Position numbers and translations under genes: made by a program
Shown here: in pieces, positions 53,030-64,000 of the stretch
Numbering within the stretch: the stretch's first letter is position 1
How the letters are laid out: each line of letters starts with the position of its first letter
Source of the DNA: Corynebacterium callunae DSM 20147
Lineage (GTDB): Bacteria; Actinomycetota; Actinomycetes; Mycobacteriales; Mycobacteriaceae
Reading direction: 5' to 3'
DNA length: 64,000 nt
Assembly: GCF_000344785.1 (NCBI RefSeq)
Contig: NC_020506.1
Location: 1,550,001 to 1,614,000 of the forward strand
The notes under the pieces: generated by a model
Databases searched by the model: none
What the model was told of the DNA's origin: nothing
The model's input: only the letters and a program-made list of their open reading frames with translations

Positions 53030-54133
53030 TTAGCGCTGACGGGATTGCTTATAGCTCTCCAACAATGCAGCCCCCAGTTTTACGGGGTCGTGCACACTGG
53101 TAAATCGGCCCCGGCCATCTTCTGCACGAAGATCGAGAAAAGAGATCTCAGCACCTAAGTTTGCAGCTGCGCGCTCCAAGTGGGTGCGTTCAGAAGGCGT
53201 GGTAATGGTGCTGGAATCTACAATTACTTGATCCACCTGCAAATTGCGGGCATGTTGACGCAGCACATGAATATGACGTTCGGCGGAAAATCCAGCGGTT
53301 TCACCTGGCTCTGAAGTCAGGTTAAGAATTACTGCCTTAGTTGCCTTGGTTTCAGCCAGTGCTTGCACAACCTCTGGTACCAAAATATGAGGAATCACCG
53401 AGGAAAACCACGATCCTGGCCCCAAGGTCACTAAATCTGCGTTGTAAATTGCATCAATGGCAACAGGATTAGCAAGAGGAGCTTCTGGAATAACTCTCAC
53501 TCTTCTCACCTGGCCAGGAGTGGCAGCCACTGCAACCTGGCCACGAACTTGGCGCATAACGCGTGGATCGGTGTCTAGGCCAGAAACCTCTGCTTCAATA
53601 TCAAGTGGCTCGGAGCAGACTGGAATGACACGCCCTTTAGCGCCAATAATATTGGCAACTTTATCCAAGGCATTTTGAGAAGTTCCCAAGATATCGGTGA
53701 GCGCCACAATTACCAGATTGCCCAAGGCGTGGCCGGCAAGCGCGCCGTGCCCACCAAAGCGATGCTGCAAAAGCCTTTCCCACACTTCCCCAGCTTCATC
53801 ATCAGAGGTCAACGCTGCGAGAGCCATGCGTAGATCTCCCGGGGGAATCTGTCCCAATTCGCGGCGAATACGTCCGGAGGATCCGCCGTCGTCAGCAACA
53901 GTAACGATGGCGTTAATTTGTTCGGCGGAACAGCTGCGGGCTGCTCTCAGCGTTTGGAAAAGACCATGCCCGCCACCCAGGCTCGTAATTGTGGCTGGTG
54001 TGTCACGAAGCACCGAATTATCAGAAACGTCAGTCAAAGCATCGGCCGAATTCACCGCATCAGCTAAGCCCCCCAATTCAAAATCGAAAGATTCAGGGTC
54101 ACCAAAACCATCAATATCACGTGAAGTAGACAT
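53030..54133 (-). CDS. yvcK: YvcK/CofD-family protein (gluconeogenesis factor)
   Basis: A 367-residue YvcK (CofD-like) protein; in other bacteria it binds UDP-sugars and affects cell-wall precursor allocation. Core motifs: SLGGGHGLFQTLRAARS, IVTVADDGGSSGRIRRELGQ, IPPGDLRMALAAL. The N-terminus carries ~50 acidic residues before the nucleotide loop that most homologues lack. AGGAG precedes the ATG. It sits between rapZ (18 nt) and whiA, a widely conserved trio. Confidence 0.9.
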   Translation of the reverse strand: MSTSRDIDGFGDPESFDFELGGLADAVNSADALTDVSDNSVLRDTPATITSLGGGHGLFQTLRAARSCSAEQINAIVTVADDGGSSGRIRRELGQIPPGDLRMALAALTSDDEAGEVWERLLQHRFGGHGALAGHALGNLVIVALTDILGTSQNALDKVANIIGAKGRVIPVCSEPLDIEAEVSGLDTDPRVMRQVRGQVAVAATPGQVRRVRVIPEAPLANPVAIDAIYNADLVTLGPGSWFSSVIPHILVPEVVQALAETKATKAVILNLTSEPGETAGFSAERHIHVLRQHARNLQVDQVIVDSSTITTPSERTHLERAAANLGAEISFLDLRAEDGRGRFTSVHDPVKLGAALLESYKQSRQR

Positions 54134-54151
54134 TGGTTTTCTCCTACTCCT

Positions 54152-55081
54152 CTAATGGCGGTTGATGTCGCGGTGTACCACGGAGACATCAAGATCGGTG
54201 GCTTCGCCAAGGCGACGTGCCAATTCTTCAGACACTGCTACAGAACGGTGGTGACCGCCGGTACAACCAATAGCGACGGTGATGAAGCTCTTGCCCTCGT
54301 GACGGTAGCCAGGAAGCATATCTTTCAGCATTTCCACAAAGTTCTTTAGAAACTCTTGGGCTCCACGTTGGGCTAGAACGTAGTCAGAAACTGGCTTGTC
54401 TACACCGCGGAAAGGCTTAAGCTCTGGAATCCAAAAAGGGTTAGGCAAAAAGCGCACATCCACCACAAAGTCCGCATCGCGTGGTGAGCCATGTTTAAAA
54501 CCAAAGGACTCGATGGTGACATGCTGCACGCGGCTGGCAATGGATTTGAAGGAAGATTCAATTGCACGGCGCAGGTCATGGACCGAGAGTTCGGAGGTAT
54601 CGATAACTACATCGGCATCCTCTCTGACCTGGGAAAGCATAATGCGCTCGCGTTCAATTCCTACCTGCAGGGTTTGGCTGCCCTGCAGCGGATGGGTGCG
54701 GCGGACGTTATCAAAACGCTTGATCAACACATCATCGCGGGCATCCAAAAAGAGCACAGTTGGTGGCAAATCTTTGCCAGTTAGTTCTGCAACCACCTGC
54801 GCTAATCCACCGTTAAATTCACGGGAGCGTACATCGCACACTACGGCGACTTTATCTACTGGAGAGGCCTCTACTGCGCAGAGATCTACGAGGTCCAGGA
54901 TGAGCTGTGGCGGAATATTATGTGCCACATACCAACCGAGATCTTCCAGAACTCGAGCGGCAGTGCTCAAACCTGCACCTGACATTCCCGTGATGATCAC
55001 TGGGGTGAAGTTTTCTTGGTACTTCAGCGGTTCAGCCGGGGCAGACTGTTCAGAAGGCGTTAACCCAACAGATTGAATCAT
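54152..55081 (-). CDS. rapZ: RapZ/YvcJ-type nucleotide-binding protein with altered P-loop
   Basis: A 309-residue RapZ (YvcJ) family protein. The family P-loop GxSGAGKS appears as [10 protein letters not shown], so the Walker A lysine is replaced by Leu (residues ~33-40). Other blocks are normal: [56 protein letters not shown]. Actinobacterial homologues also often lack the Lys (M. tuberculosis has Arg, from memory), so nucleotide hydrolysis may be weak. A TAGTAT hexamer lies near the ATG, hinting at a leaderless start of its own besides co-transcription with uvrC. Confidence 0.92.
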   Translation of the reverse strand: MIQSVGLTPSEQSAPAEPLKYQENFTPVIITGMSGAGLSTAARVLEDLGWYVAHNIPPQLILDLVDLCAVEASPVDKVAVVCDVRSREFNGGLAQVVAELTGKDLPPTVLFLDARDDVLIKRFDNVRRTHPLQGSQTLQVGIERERIMLSQVREDADVVIDTSELSVHDLRRAIESSFKSIASRVQHVTIESFGFKHGSPRDADFVVDVRFLPNPFWIPELKPFRGVDKPVSDYVLAQRGAQEFLKNFVEMLKDMLPGYRHEGKSFITVAIGCTGGHHRSVAVSEELARRLGEATDLDVSVVHRDINRH

Positions 55082-55132
55082 GCCTATATACTAGCCAGCT
55101 TAAAAACTTCGCGTCGCAACAAGCGCCTAAAA

Positions 55133-57199
55133 TCAAGACTCCGTCGGATGCAATCCCTCATAGATGGCCTCGGCGAGCTTGGGGCCAAAGCCTTTTAGCT
55201 CAGCGATCTCTGCCACGCTTGCCTCTTTAAGTTTGGCCACGGAGCCAAAGTGTTTGACCAATTCAGTGCGGCGATTTTGGCCTAGACCCTTGATATTGTC
55301 CAATTCCGATACTCGCATGCGCTTGGATCGTTGCTGGCGGTGATAGGTGATGGCAAAGCGGTGGGCCTCATCACGGATTTGCTGGAGCAAAAATAGGGCC
55401 TGGGAATTACGGGGCAAAATTACCGGATCGGGATCGCCTGGCACCCAAATTTCTTCGAGGCGCTTGGCCAAACCGACGAGCACCACGTCCACAATGCCGA
55501 GTTCATCAAAAACCTTTTGAGCAGCAGCAACCTGGGGCGCACCACCATCGACAATAAAAAGCTGAGGTGGATAGGCAAAGCGTTTATTATCAGTGCTCAT
55601 CTCCTCAATATTTTCATCGGCAAAGGTAGATCCATCAAATTCTTCAGCTGCCGGAACCGCCAACTTATCCTTGTTATGACGCAAGAAGCGGCGGCGTGTA
55701 ATTTCCGCTATTGAAGCCACGTCATCAGAATGGCCATCACCTGCTGCTTCTTTAACGCGGTAGCGTCGATAATCCGATTTACGAGGCAAACCATCTTCAA
55801 AAACCACCAAAGATGCCACCACATCCGTGCCTTGGATATGGGAAATATCGGTACATTCAATACGCAAAGGCGCCTGTTCCATATCCAGAGCCTCTTGCAA
55901 CTCCTGCAAAGCCGCCGAACGCGCAGTGAGATCCCCAACGCGTTTTAGTTTGTGCTGTTTTAGCAGCTCCTTGGCGTTTCTTTCCACGGTTTCCATTAGG
56001 GCTCGTTTATCGCCTCGCTGGGGCACGCGCGCATCCACCGCTGCTCCGCGCAAATCGCTCAGCACCTGCAAGGTTTCCTCGGTCTCATTGGGCAGCACTT
56101 GCACCAAAATTTCGCGGGGTAAAACTAAAGGAGCAGGACGCTGTTGAGAGAGCTTGTCGACGCCCCGACGCTCGATTAACTCGGCGTCTTCACGGGCCTC
56201 AGAGTCCGCACGTTCCACTGCGTCTCCATAAAACTGCACCAAAAAGTTCTGCATCAGATAAGGCAGCGCGGGGTCGAGTTCGCCCTGCGTGGGGGCGTCG
56301 ATAAGCGCCTCGTCCCAGTCCCCGGTCTTTTCTATAACCCAGCCGCGCTGACCGCGGATTCGGCCACCGCGGACGTGGAATACCTGGACGGCAGCTTCTA
56401 GGTCATCGCTGGCGAAGGCAATCACATCAGCATCGGTGCCATCACCGAGCACCACTGCTTGCTTTTCCATGACCTTGTTGATGGCTTGGAGGTCATCACG
56501 CAGCCGTGCAGCGCGTTCAAAGTCGAGGTTTTCCGCGGCTTCTTCCATGTCAGCGGTCAGTTTTTTGGTCACTTTATCGGTGTGACCGGACATGAAGGAG
56601 GTAAATCCCTCCACAATTTCGCGGTGTTCGGCTTCATTTACCCGGCCCACACAAGGTGCCGCACATTTATCGATATACCCCAAAAGGCATGGCCTGCCAA
56701 GGTTCTCGTGGCGGTTAAATACGCCCTTTGAACAGGTGCGCATGGGGAATACTCGGGTGAGCAGATCAAGGGTTTCGCGCACTGCCCAGGCATGCGAATA
56801 AGGCCCAAAATAACGCACGCCCTTACGACGAGGTCCACGATAAAAATAGGCGCGCGGAAAACGCTCGCCGGTAGAAACGGCAAGCATGGGATAGGTCTTA
56901 TCATCGCGATACTTAACGTTGAAGCGTGGATCAAACTTCTTGATCCAGGTGTATTCCAGCTGGAGGGCTTCTACCTCACTGGATACTACGGTCCATTCCA
57001 CCGATGAGGCGGCAAACACCATTTGGCGGGTGCGGGGGTGCAGCTGGGTGACATCTTGAAAATAATTGGACAGACGTGAACGCAGGTTTTTAGCCTTGCC
57101 CACGTAAACAACGCGGCGCGAATCATCGCGGAATTTATAAACACCCGGCTCCGTAGGAATAGTTCCAGGGGCCGGGCGGTAAGTGGTTGGATCAGCCAT
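55133..57199 (-). CDS. uvrC: Excinuclease ABC subunit C
   Basis: A 688-residue UvrC that makes both incisions in nucleotide excision repair. N-terminal GIY-YIG domain ([20 protein letters not shown] with YVGKAK), Cys-rich part ([20 protein letters not shown]), UVR motif ([20 protein letters not shown]), RNase H-like domain with [20 protein letters not shown] and [15 protein letters not shown], and C-terminal helix-hairpin-helix ([20 protein letters not shown]). Length is normal. Confidence 0.95.
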   Translation of the reverse strand: MADPTTYRPAPGTIPTEPGVYKFRDDSRRVVYVGKAKNLRSRLSNYFQDVTQLHPRTRQMVFAASSVEWTVVSSEVEALQLEYTWIKKFDPRFNVKYRDDKTYPMLAVSTGERFPRAYFYRGPRRKGVRYFGPYSHAWAVRETLDLLTRVFPMRTCSKGVFNRHENLGRPCLLGYIDKCAAPCVGRVNEAEHREIVEGFTSFMSGHTDKVTKKLTADMEEAAENLDFERAARLRDDLQAINKVMEKQAVVLGDGTDADVIAFASDDLEAAVQVFHVRGGRIRGQRGWVIEKTGDWDEALIDAPTQGELDPALPYLMQNFLVQFYGDAVERADSEAREDAELIERRGVDKLSQQRPAPLVLPREILVQVLPNETEETLQVLSDLRGAAVDARVPQRGDKRALMETVERNAKELLKQHKLKRVGDLTARSAALQELQEALDMEQAPLRIECTDISHIQGTDVVASLVVFEDGLPRKSDYRRYRVKEAAGDGHSDDVASIAEITRRRFLRHNKDKLAVPAAEEFDGSTFADENIEEMSTDNKRFAYPPQLFIVDGGAPQVAAAQKVFDELGIVDVVLVGLAKRLEEIWVPGDPDPVILPRNSQALFLLQQIRDEAHRFAITYHRQQRSKRMRVSELDNIKGLGQNRRTELVKHFGSVAKLKEASVAEIAELKGFGPKLAEAIYEGLHPTES

Positions 57200-57205
57200 T
57201 AGCCG

Positions 57206-57769
57206 TTAATCCTCAGGCATATACTTGTTTTCGAGCTCGCGGAAGGCTTCCACAGCCTGAACTACATCCTGACCATCACGGGACTGATATGCCCACATGG
57301 GAACATACTCAAAATCCGGAAGTTCAAGGCGAGCTACTCGGCTGCCCTTGGGGAAAGACATGCCATAGATAACAACCCAAGGATAAAAGCGAGTTCCGAT
57401 GAAGTTGCGGATCTCTACCCCATCCTCATTTGCACGGACTCGAGCACGAGTCAGGCCGAGGTATAGGAAGAAAGAAATCACCAAACCAATTCCAGGAAAA
57501 GCAAGCTTATCGATGGATGTCACGGCAGCACCGGTGAAATCCACACCCACCACAGCACCCATAAAAATATGAACTGCCATCACGACAACAACACTGATCC
57601 ACGCCAGGCGTTTCATCGTCTTGGAGGTAACCACCAGTTCCCAGGGCTTTGCGGTAGTAGTGTCAGCAAAAGCTGCGGTGTATTCCTGCAGCTCTGCGTC
57701 GCTTAAGCCCCCGGTGGTGTGTGCGTTTCGCAGATCGTCCGGTGCTCCGTCGGGGGCGTTGATTGCCAC
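57206..57769 (-). CDS. PH-domain membrane protein (187 aa)
   Basis: A 187-residue protein with two spans (LAWISVVVVMAVHIFMGAVV and FPGIGLVISFFLYLGLTRA) and a C-terminal bacterial PH domain (bPH_6 type: RVRANEDGVEIRNFIGTRFY, WVVIYGMSFPKGSRVARLEL, PDFEYVPMWAYQSRDGQDVV). The family is common between uvrC and the rib genes in Corynebacterium. It may scaffold membrane proteins; role unknown. It ends 6 nt before uvrC. Confidence 0.85.
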   Translation of the reverse strand: MAINAPDGAPDDLRNAHTTGGLSDAELQEYTAAFADTTTAKPWELVVTSKTMKRLAWISVVVVMAVHIFMGAVVGVDFTGAAVTSIDKLAFPGIGLVISFFLYLGLTRARVRANEDGVEIRNFIGTRFYPWVVIYGMSFPKGSRVARLELPDFEYVPMWAYQSRDGQDVVQAVEAFRELENKYMPED

Positions 57770-57823
57770 GTTCTCACAAATCCTTCGGTCTTAAAATTTC
57801 GCTAAAAGTGTTCGGGAAACAGT

Positions 57824-59577
<1,754 letters not shown>

Positions 59578-59588
59578 AATGATTAAAC

Positions 59589-60203
59589 CTAGTCCTTTGC
59601 CTGATCTTCGCCCGAATTGGTGCCCATCATGCGCTCGACATATTTGGCGATCACATCTACTTCGATGTTGACTTTGTCACCAACAGCGAGTTCACCGTGG
59701 GTGGTATCACGCAAGGTGGTGGGAATGAGTGAGACCTCAAACCAGTCCGCGCCCAGGTTAGAAACTGTTAATGAGGTGCCATTAAGTGCAATGGAGCCCT
59801 TCTCTACGACATAGCGCGCCAAGTTCTCTGGGAGGGAGAAACGCAGTACATCCCAGTGTTCGGAGCTCGTGCGGGCAAGTAATTCCGCAGTGGCGTCAAC
59901 GTGGCCTTGCATAATGTGTCCGCCGAGGCGACCTGTTGCAGCCATGGCACGTTCCAAGTTCACATGGCTGCCCGCTTTGAGCACGCCTAAGGTGCTGCGG
60001 TCGAGGGTTTCCTGCATGAGGTCTGCGCTAAAGCTATTTTCTTTAAATTCCGCAACAGTCAAGCACACTCCATTGACTGCAATGGAATCTCCGAGGTGTA
60101 CATCAGACAACACAGTATCCGCTGCGATTTCTAAGCGCACTGAATCGCCGAGGTTTTCCACCCCTGCAATTGTGCCTTTTTCCTCCACAATTCCGGTAAA
60201 CAT
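59589..60203 (-). CDS. ribE: Riboflavin synthase alpha chain
   Basis: A 204-residue riboflavin synthase with the usual duplicated barrel: [20 protein letters not shown] and [20 protein letters not shown]. It dismutates two lumazines into riboflavin. GAAATGTTTA.. no unusual feature; the ATG follows ribD by 2 nt, which suggests translational coupling. Confidence 0.95.
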   Translation of the reverse strand: MFTGIVEEKGTIAGVENLGDSVRLEIAADTVLSDVHLGDSIAVNGVCLTVAEFKENSFSADLMQETLDRSTLGVLKAGSHVNLERAMAATGRLGGHIMQGHVDATAELLARTSSEHWDVLRFSLPENLARYVVEKGSIALNGTSLTVSNLGADWFEVSLIPTTLRDTTHGELAVGDKVNIEVDVIAKYVERMMGTNSGEDQAKD

Positions 60204-60205
60204 TT

Positions 60206-61204
60206 CTAAAGTCCTTTTCTTTGCATTTCTATTAATACGTCATTGTCCAGCTGCCGAATTGTGGTGATATCAAAGCGCATAATCTCATCCATACTGGTCG
60301 TTTCCCGCCAATTTAGAAGCGATTTTCCTGCTCCCAACAACGCTGGCGCAATGTAGGCCTGAATATTGTCAACCACTTCTAGGCGCAAGGCAGCTGCTGC
60401 TAGGGTCGGTCCGCCTTCAATAAGCACGTCACGGCATCCTGCTTCCCATAGCACAGCCAGCGCCTCCGGTATTCCCGAGTACTGTTCAAAGCCCAAATGG
60501 TGCAGGTTTGTGCCACTCGGCACGGAACGCTTTCCGACGACTACCCGCCGCGGTTGGCGGGGGTACAGCTGGTCACCGGAGCGGGCGGTGAGCGAGGGAT
60601 TATCGCTTAAAGCAGTGCCCGTTCCCACCAGAATGGCATCGCGACGACTGCGGTCTTCATGAACATGGGCGCGTGCTGCTGCCCCAGTAATCCACTGACT
60701 GCTGCCATCTGTTGCTGCGGCAAATCCATCAATGGTGCTGGCAAATTTAAGAGTCACATTGGGCCGGGAACGACGTACCGCATTAAGCCAGGGCTGCAAA
60801 GTGGGAACGGTGGTATCCAAAAAGTGGGTTTCCACGCCTTTGAAGGCCAAGTATTCCGCTCCCCCAGCTGCTGCTGGGAACGGATCGGCTTGGGCATAAA
60901 AGACTCGCGCAATCGCGGCGTCGAAAAGCGCTTGGGAACACGGACCCGTGCGGCCAGTATGGTTGCAGGGTTCAAGGGTGACCACCGCGGTGCCGCCTCT
61001 GGCACGCGTACCGGCAGCCGCCAGCGCCATAACTTCGGCGTGGGGGCCGCCTGGTGGTTGGGTGGCGCCGATGCCGGCAATCTGACCTGCCGCGTCAAGG
61101 ATGACGGCGCCTACTGCGGGATTGGGGCTGGTTGTGCCGCGGACTTCGGCAGAAGCAGCGATTGCTTGAGCCAGTGCCTCTGCGATTTCCCGAGGTGTCG
61201 TCAT
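60206..61204 (-). CDS. ribD: Bifunctional riboflavin deaminase/reductase RibD
   Basis: A 332-residue RibD (RibG). Deaminase domain with zinc motif GPHAEVMAL and LEPCNHTGRTGPCSQALFDA; reductase domain from ~150: RSRPNVTLKFASTIDGFAAA and SRRDAILVGTGTALSDNPSL, with the C-terminal DVLIEGGPTLAAAALRLEVV. It performs the second and third steps of the pathway. It starts directly at the rpe stop. An FMN riboswitch was looked for upstream and not found. Confidence 0.94.
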   Translation of the reverse strand: MTTPREIAEALAQAIAASAEVRGTTSPNPAVGAVILDAAGQIAGIGATQPPGGPHAEVMALAAAGTRARGGTAVVTLEPCNHTGRTGPCSQALFDAAIARVFYAQADPFPAAAGGAEYLAFKGVETHFLDTTVPTLQPWLNAVRRSRPNVTLKFASTIDGFAAATDGSSQWITGAAARAHVHEDRSRRDAILVGTGTALSDNPSLTARSGDQLYPRQPRRVVVGKRSVPSGTNLHHLGFEQYSGIPEALAVLWEAGCRDVLIEGGPTLAAAALRLEVVDNIQAYIAPALLGAGKSLLNWRETTSMDEIMRFDITTIRQLDNDVLIEMQRKGL

Positions 61205-61867
61205 TTACTTGCTTGCGAGTGCTCTCAAAGTCTGGACTGCTGCGTTAGGATCTTCGGCGCCATACACAGCAGAACCTGCCACAAAAGCATCACAGCCAGC
61301 TTCAGCCGCTGCCGCAATGGTCTTCTCCCCAATGCCACCGTCGATTTCGATGATGGTGTTGAGGCCACGCTCATCAATGACGCGGCGGAGGGTACGGACC
61401 TTCTCCAATTGCTCTGGCATGAAGCTCTGTCCGCCAAAACCTGGCTCCACGCTCATGACGATAACCTCATCAAAATATTCCAGGTCATCAAGGTAGTCCT
61501 CGATGGGAGTGCCAGGGCGCAGGGAAAAACCAGCACGAACCCCCTGGGAACGAAGGTACTTAGCCAGTTCAACATGGTCGTCTGTGGCTTCCACATGGAA
61601 CACAATGCAGTCTGCGCCAGCCTTGATGTAGTTGTCCACCCACTTTTCAGGGTTTTCAATCATGAGGTGCACATCCAGGTCCTTTTCTGTGACCCGGTTA
61701 ATTGCCGCCGTAATATCAGCGCCAAAGCTGAGGTTTGGAACAAAATGTCCATCCATAATATCGACGTGGATCCAGTCCGCGTCGGGAACTGCTGCTACTT
61801 CTGCGCCGAGTTGGGAGAAATCTGCGGCCAAAACGGATGGGGCGATCTTTGGAGTATGTTGTGCCAT
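61205..61867 (-). CDS. rpe: Ribulose-phosphate 3-epimerase
   Basis: A 220-residue TIM-barrel epimerase linking ribulose-5-P and xylulose-5-P. Metal-binding HVDIMDGHFVPNLSFG and VHLMIENPEKW, MSVEPGFGGQSFMPEQL and EIDGGIGEKTIAAA. Immediately before ribD, it also supplies the substrate of RibB. Confidence 0.96.
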   Translation of the reverse strand: MAQHTPKIAPSVLAADFSQLGAEVAAVPDADWIHVDIMDGHFVPNLSFGADITAAINRVTEKDLDVHLMIENPEKWVDNYIKAGADCIVFHVEATDDHVELAKYLRSQGVRAGFSLRPGTPIEDYLDDLEYFDEVIVMSVEPGFGGQSFMPEQLEKVRTLRRVIDERGLNTIIEIDGGIGEKTIAAAAEAGCDAFVAGSAVYGAEDPNAAVQTLRALASK

Positions 61868-61923
61868 GTCCTAGATCATAGCCCGCCATAAAAGGCGGGC
61901 TCCAACACTCTCCCCTTTGGTGG

Positions 61924-63471
61924 CTATTTTTTACGCAAAACCGCAAAGAACATAGCGTCCGTACCGTGGCGATGTGGCCACATCTGCACTGACTTCTCAG
62001 TTCCAGTGTCTTCCATGCCTGGCACAAATGGGCGTGCGTCTAGTTCCTCTACCTCGAGGGTTTCTAGCGCTTTATTAACCACACCGCGGGTTTCACGCAA
62101 ATCAGGTGAACAGGTGGAATAAACCACAATGCCACCAGAACGTGCCTTCTTAATTGCTGATTCCAAAAGCTCAAATTGCAAAACGTTGAGCTCTGCAATG
62201 TCACTTTCTTGTTTACGCCAACGAGCTTCTGGACGGCGACGCAATGCGCCCAGACCAGAACAAGGTGCATCAACCAGCACGCGGTCATAATTATTCTCGA
62301 GGTTGATGGAACGGCCATCGCCCACATGAATTTTGACTGGCAGGCCGCGGACTGACTTCTCAATCAAGCGTGCACGGTGTTCAGAGATCTCCACCGCATC
62401 CAATTTGGCACTTTCCATACGTGCCAAAGAACCAACCAGCGCTGCCTTGCCACCTGGGCCTGCACAAAGATCAAGCCACTTGCCTTGATCATCGTTAACA
62501 GGAATCTCTGCGAGCGCGCGGGCAATCAGCTGGGAACCTTCATCTTGAACGGCTGCTAAGCCCTCCTTGATGGGTTCAATATCGGCAGGGTCGCCACCTT
62601 CCAAATAAACGGCATAAGGAGAATACTTTCCTTCTTCGCCGCCTACGATTAGTGCTAATTCTTCAGCGCTGATCTCACCTGGACGAGCCACCAGGTGGAC
62701 AACTGGACGCTCGGAGTCTGCTTCTAGAGCAGCTTCCAATTCTGCCGCTGGCAAAAGCTGCGCAAAACTACGCGCAATCCACTCTGGGTGCGCGGTACGG
62801 AAAGCAACCTTGGCGATTTCCTCGCTTGGCTCCAACTTATCCAACCAAGCTTCAGGAGAGGTACGAGTGATATTGCGCAGGATGGCATTGGCAAAACCTG
62901 TGGCCTTGAACTTCTTCAGGCCACCCACCATCTTTACCGAGGTATCTACTGCGGCGTGATCCTCCACGCGCATAAAGAGCACCTGATAAGCGCCCAAACG
63001 CAAAATATCAAGGATTTCTGGGTCGATATCAGAAAGCTCACGGCCCGATGCTGCCTTGATAATAGAATCCAACAGCCCCTGCTTACGCAAGGTGCCATAG
63101 GTGATCTCCGTAGCAAATGCTGCGTCACGGCCACTGAGATTGTGCTTGCTCAACAGGCGTGGCAATACCAAGTTGGCATAAGCACCGCCGGTGCGCACAC
63201 GGTCAAGCACCTCAAATGCGATTTCGCGCGGCTTATCTACACCCAGGGAACGTAAGTGGCGGATTTCTCCGGAGGCATCGCGGCCATAAAGCTGTTTCTT
63301 GGCAGGACGCCCAGGTCCCTGGGGTCGCTTATTTGGCATATTCTTATTTTGTGCGCCACGCTTAGGTGCACTACGACCGGGAGTCTGACGCTGCTGTCCG
63401 GACTTCTGAGCTTCAGGTTCTGGACCTTTGGCACTACGTGAGCGGAAGCCGCCCGATTTATCAAGGCTCAT
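61924..63471 (-). CDS. rsmB: 16S rRNA m5C967 methyltransferase RsmB
   Basis: A 515-residue RsmB/Fmu. A basic N-terminal tail of ~70 residues (RNA-binding, low complexity) precedes a NusB-like domain and the SAM methyltransferase: SAM site LDLCAGPGGKAALVGSLA, catalytic Cys in VDAPCSGLGALRRRPEARW, and VYSTCSPDLRETRGVVNKAL. It overlaps fmt by ATGA, as in many bacteria where fmt and rsmB act on translation. Confidence 0.94.
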   Translation of the reverse strand: MSLDKSGGFRSRSAKGPEPEAQKSGQQRQTPGRSAPKRGAQNKNMPNKRPQGPGRPAKKQLYGRDASGEIRHLRSLGVDKPREIAFEVLDRVRTGGAYANLVLPRLLSKHNLSGRDAAFATEITYGTLRKQGLLDSIIKAASGRELSDIDPEILDILRLGAYQVLFMRVEDHAAVDTSVKMVGGLKKFKATGFANAILRNITRTSPEAWLDKLEPSEEIAKVAFRTAHPEWIARSFAQLLPAAELEAALEADSERPVVHLVARPGEISAEELALIVGGEEGKYSPYAVYLEGGDPADIEPIKEGLAAVQDEGSQLIARALAEIPVNDDQGKWLDLCAGPGGKAALVGSLARMESAKLDAVEISEHRARLIEKSVRGLPVKIHVGDGRSINLENNYDRVLVDAPCSGLGALRRRPEARWRKQESDIAELNVLQFELLESAIKKARSGGIVVYSTCSPDLRETRGVVNKALETLEVEELDARPFVPGMEDTGTEKSVQMWPHRHGTDAMFFAVLRKK

Positions 63472-64000
63472 AGAAATTTCGCTTCCTGTTCAAGATGGAC
63501 GCCACGCGCCCAGTCTGCTGCTTTCATCATTTTTTTACCTGGTGGCTGAATCTCCACCACTTCTACGGCAGTTGTGCCTGTTCCTACATAAACGGCAGAT
63601 TTACCTGCGCTAATAACGCCCGGTTCTAGAACCGGTGCCTCGCCTGAGAGCTTGACTGGCGCAACCTTGAGGCGCGCGTCGGCAAGCGTGGTCCACGCGC
63701 CCGGGGCTGGAGTATGTGCCCTGATGTGGCGGTCGATGACCTCCGCAGGCTGTGTCCAATCAATGCGGGCATCCTCAGTGGAAATTTTTGAGGCATAGGA
63801 CGCCTCGCCGACCTGTGGCTGCGGGGTGATGCTGCCATTTTCTAGGCCAGTCATGGTCTCAACCAACAAATCACCACCGCTATATGCCAAACGCTCAAGG
63901 AGATCGTCGGCGGTATCGGTGGGCAGAATTTGCTCTTCCAAGGTGGAGAGGATCACTCCGGTATCGAGGCCTTCATCAATACGGAAGGTTGTGGCACCAG
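63468..64000 (-). CDS. fmt: Methionyl-tRNA formyltransferase, C-terminal part (cut by window edge)
   Basis: About 177 residues of the 3' end of Fmt, which formylates initiator tRNA. At the edge the frame reads GATTFRIDEGLDTGVILSTL, the conserved end of the formyltransferase domain, followed by the C-terminal tRNA-binding domain (WTQPAEVIDRHIRAHTPAPG). The start lies beyond 64,000, so it is partial by truncation, not decay. The GTG at 63956 is internal. Confidence 0.92.
   Translation of the reverse strand, partial: GATTFRIDEGLDTGVILSTLEEQILPTDTADDLLERLAYSGGDLLVETMTGLENGSITPQPQVGEASYASKISTEDARIDWTQPAEVIDRHIRAHTPAPGAWTTLADARLKVAPVKLSGEAPVLEPGVISAGKSAVYVGTGTTAVEVVEIQPPGKKMMKAADWARGVHLEQEAKFL

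Noticed and set aside
61868..61923. FMN riboswitch expected upstream of rib genes
   Set aside because: The gap is only 56 bp and shows none of the conserved FMN element segments; ribD follows rpe directly.

Overview
The window comes from a Corynebacterium of the C. glutamicum group. Its backbone carries the gene order sufR-sufBDCSU-sufT / mptB / ctaA / qor / ctaB / tkt-tal-zwf-opcA-pgl / soxA-ocd-amt / secG-ppc-tpi-pgk-gap / whiA-yvcK-rapZ-uvrC / ribH-ribBA-ribE-ribD-rpe-rsmB-fmt. Several genes have leaderless-looking starts, with a -10 hexamer 6-8 nt before the ATG or GTG, as is common in this genus. The proteins resemble C. glutamicum closely but I recall residue differences (for example in Tkt and Ppc), so a sister species is more likely than C. 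glutamicum itself. This is from memory, not a search.

Region 1, 1-16,936: the integrase-side end of a prophage or phage-like element; the other end lies left of the window. A leftward early operon of 23 tightly packed genes (11,383 to 186) has many ATGA, GTGA or TAATG stop/start overlaps. It encodes small unknown proteins, an excisionase-like HTH protein, a Cas4-like DUF2800 nuclease with a predicted Fe-S cluster, a DUF2815 ssDNA-binding protein, a large PrimPol-VapE helicase, a VRR-NUC nuclease and an SNF2-type helicase. No DNA polymerase gene is visible. A 155-bp cluster of GGGACAAG-type repeats beside the vapE-like gene is a candidate replication origin. A control and cargo region follows (11,384-15,650): a lysogenic-looking gene of unknown function, a tRNA-like element, a Cro-like HTH gene facing a repressor/ImmA-type pair across an operator region, a membrane protein, a chimeric integrase/ImmA pseudogene and a PH-SHOCT protein. 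A tyrosine integrase ends 3 bp from the stop of a chromosomal ABC-F gene, so the attachment site probably lies at the 3' end of that gene.

Region 2, 16,940-33,006: ABC-F protein, the suf Fe-S cluster operon under SufR, mannosyltransferase MptB, an ABC-2 exporter, heme A synthesis (ctaA, ctaB) and a quinone oxidoreductase.

Region 3, 33,007-51,846: central carbon metabolism. It holds the pentose phosphate operon tkt-tal-zwf-opcA-pgl and the glycolytic set gap-pgk-tpi-ppc with secG. The AmtR-type nitrogen operon amt-ocd-soxA sits between them with two clear AmtR-like boxes.

Region 4, 51,847-64,000: whiA-yvcK-rapZ-uvrC, a PH-domain membrane protein, riboflavin biosynthesis, rpe, rsmB and the C-terminal part of fmt, which is cut by the window edge.
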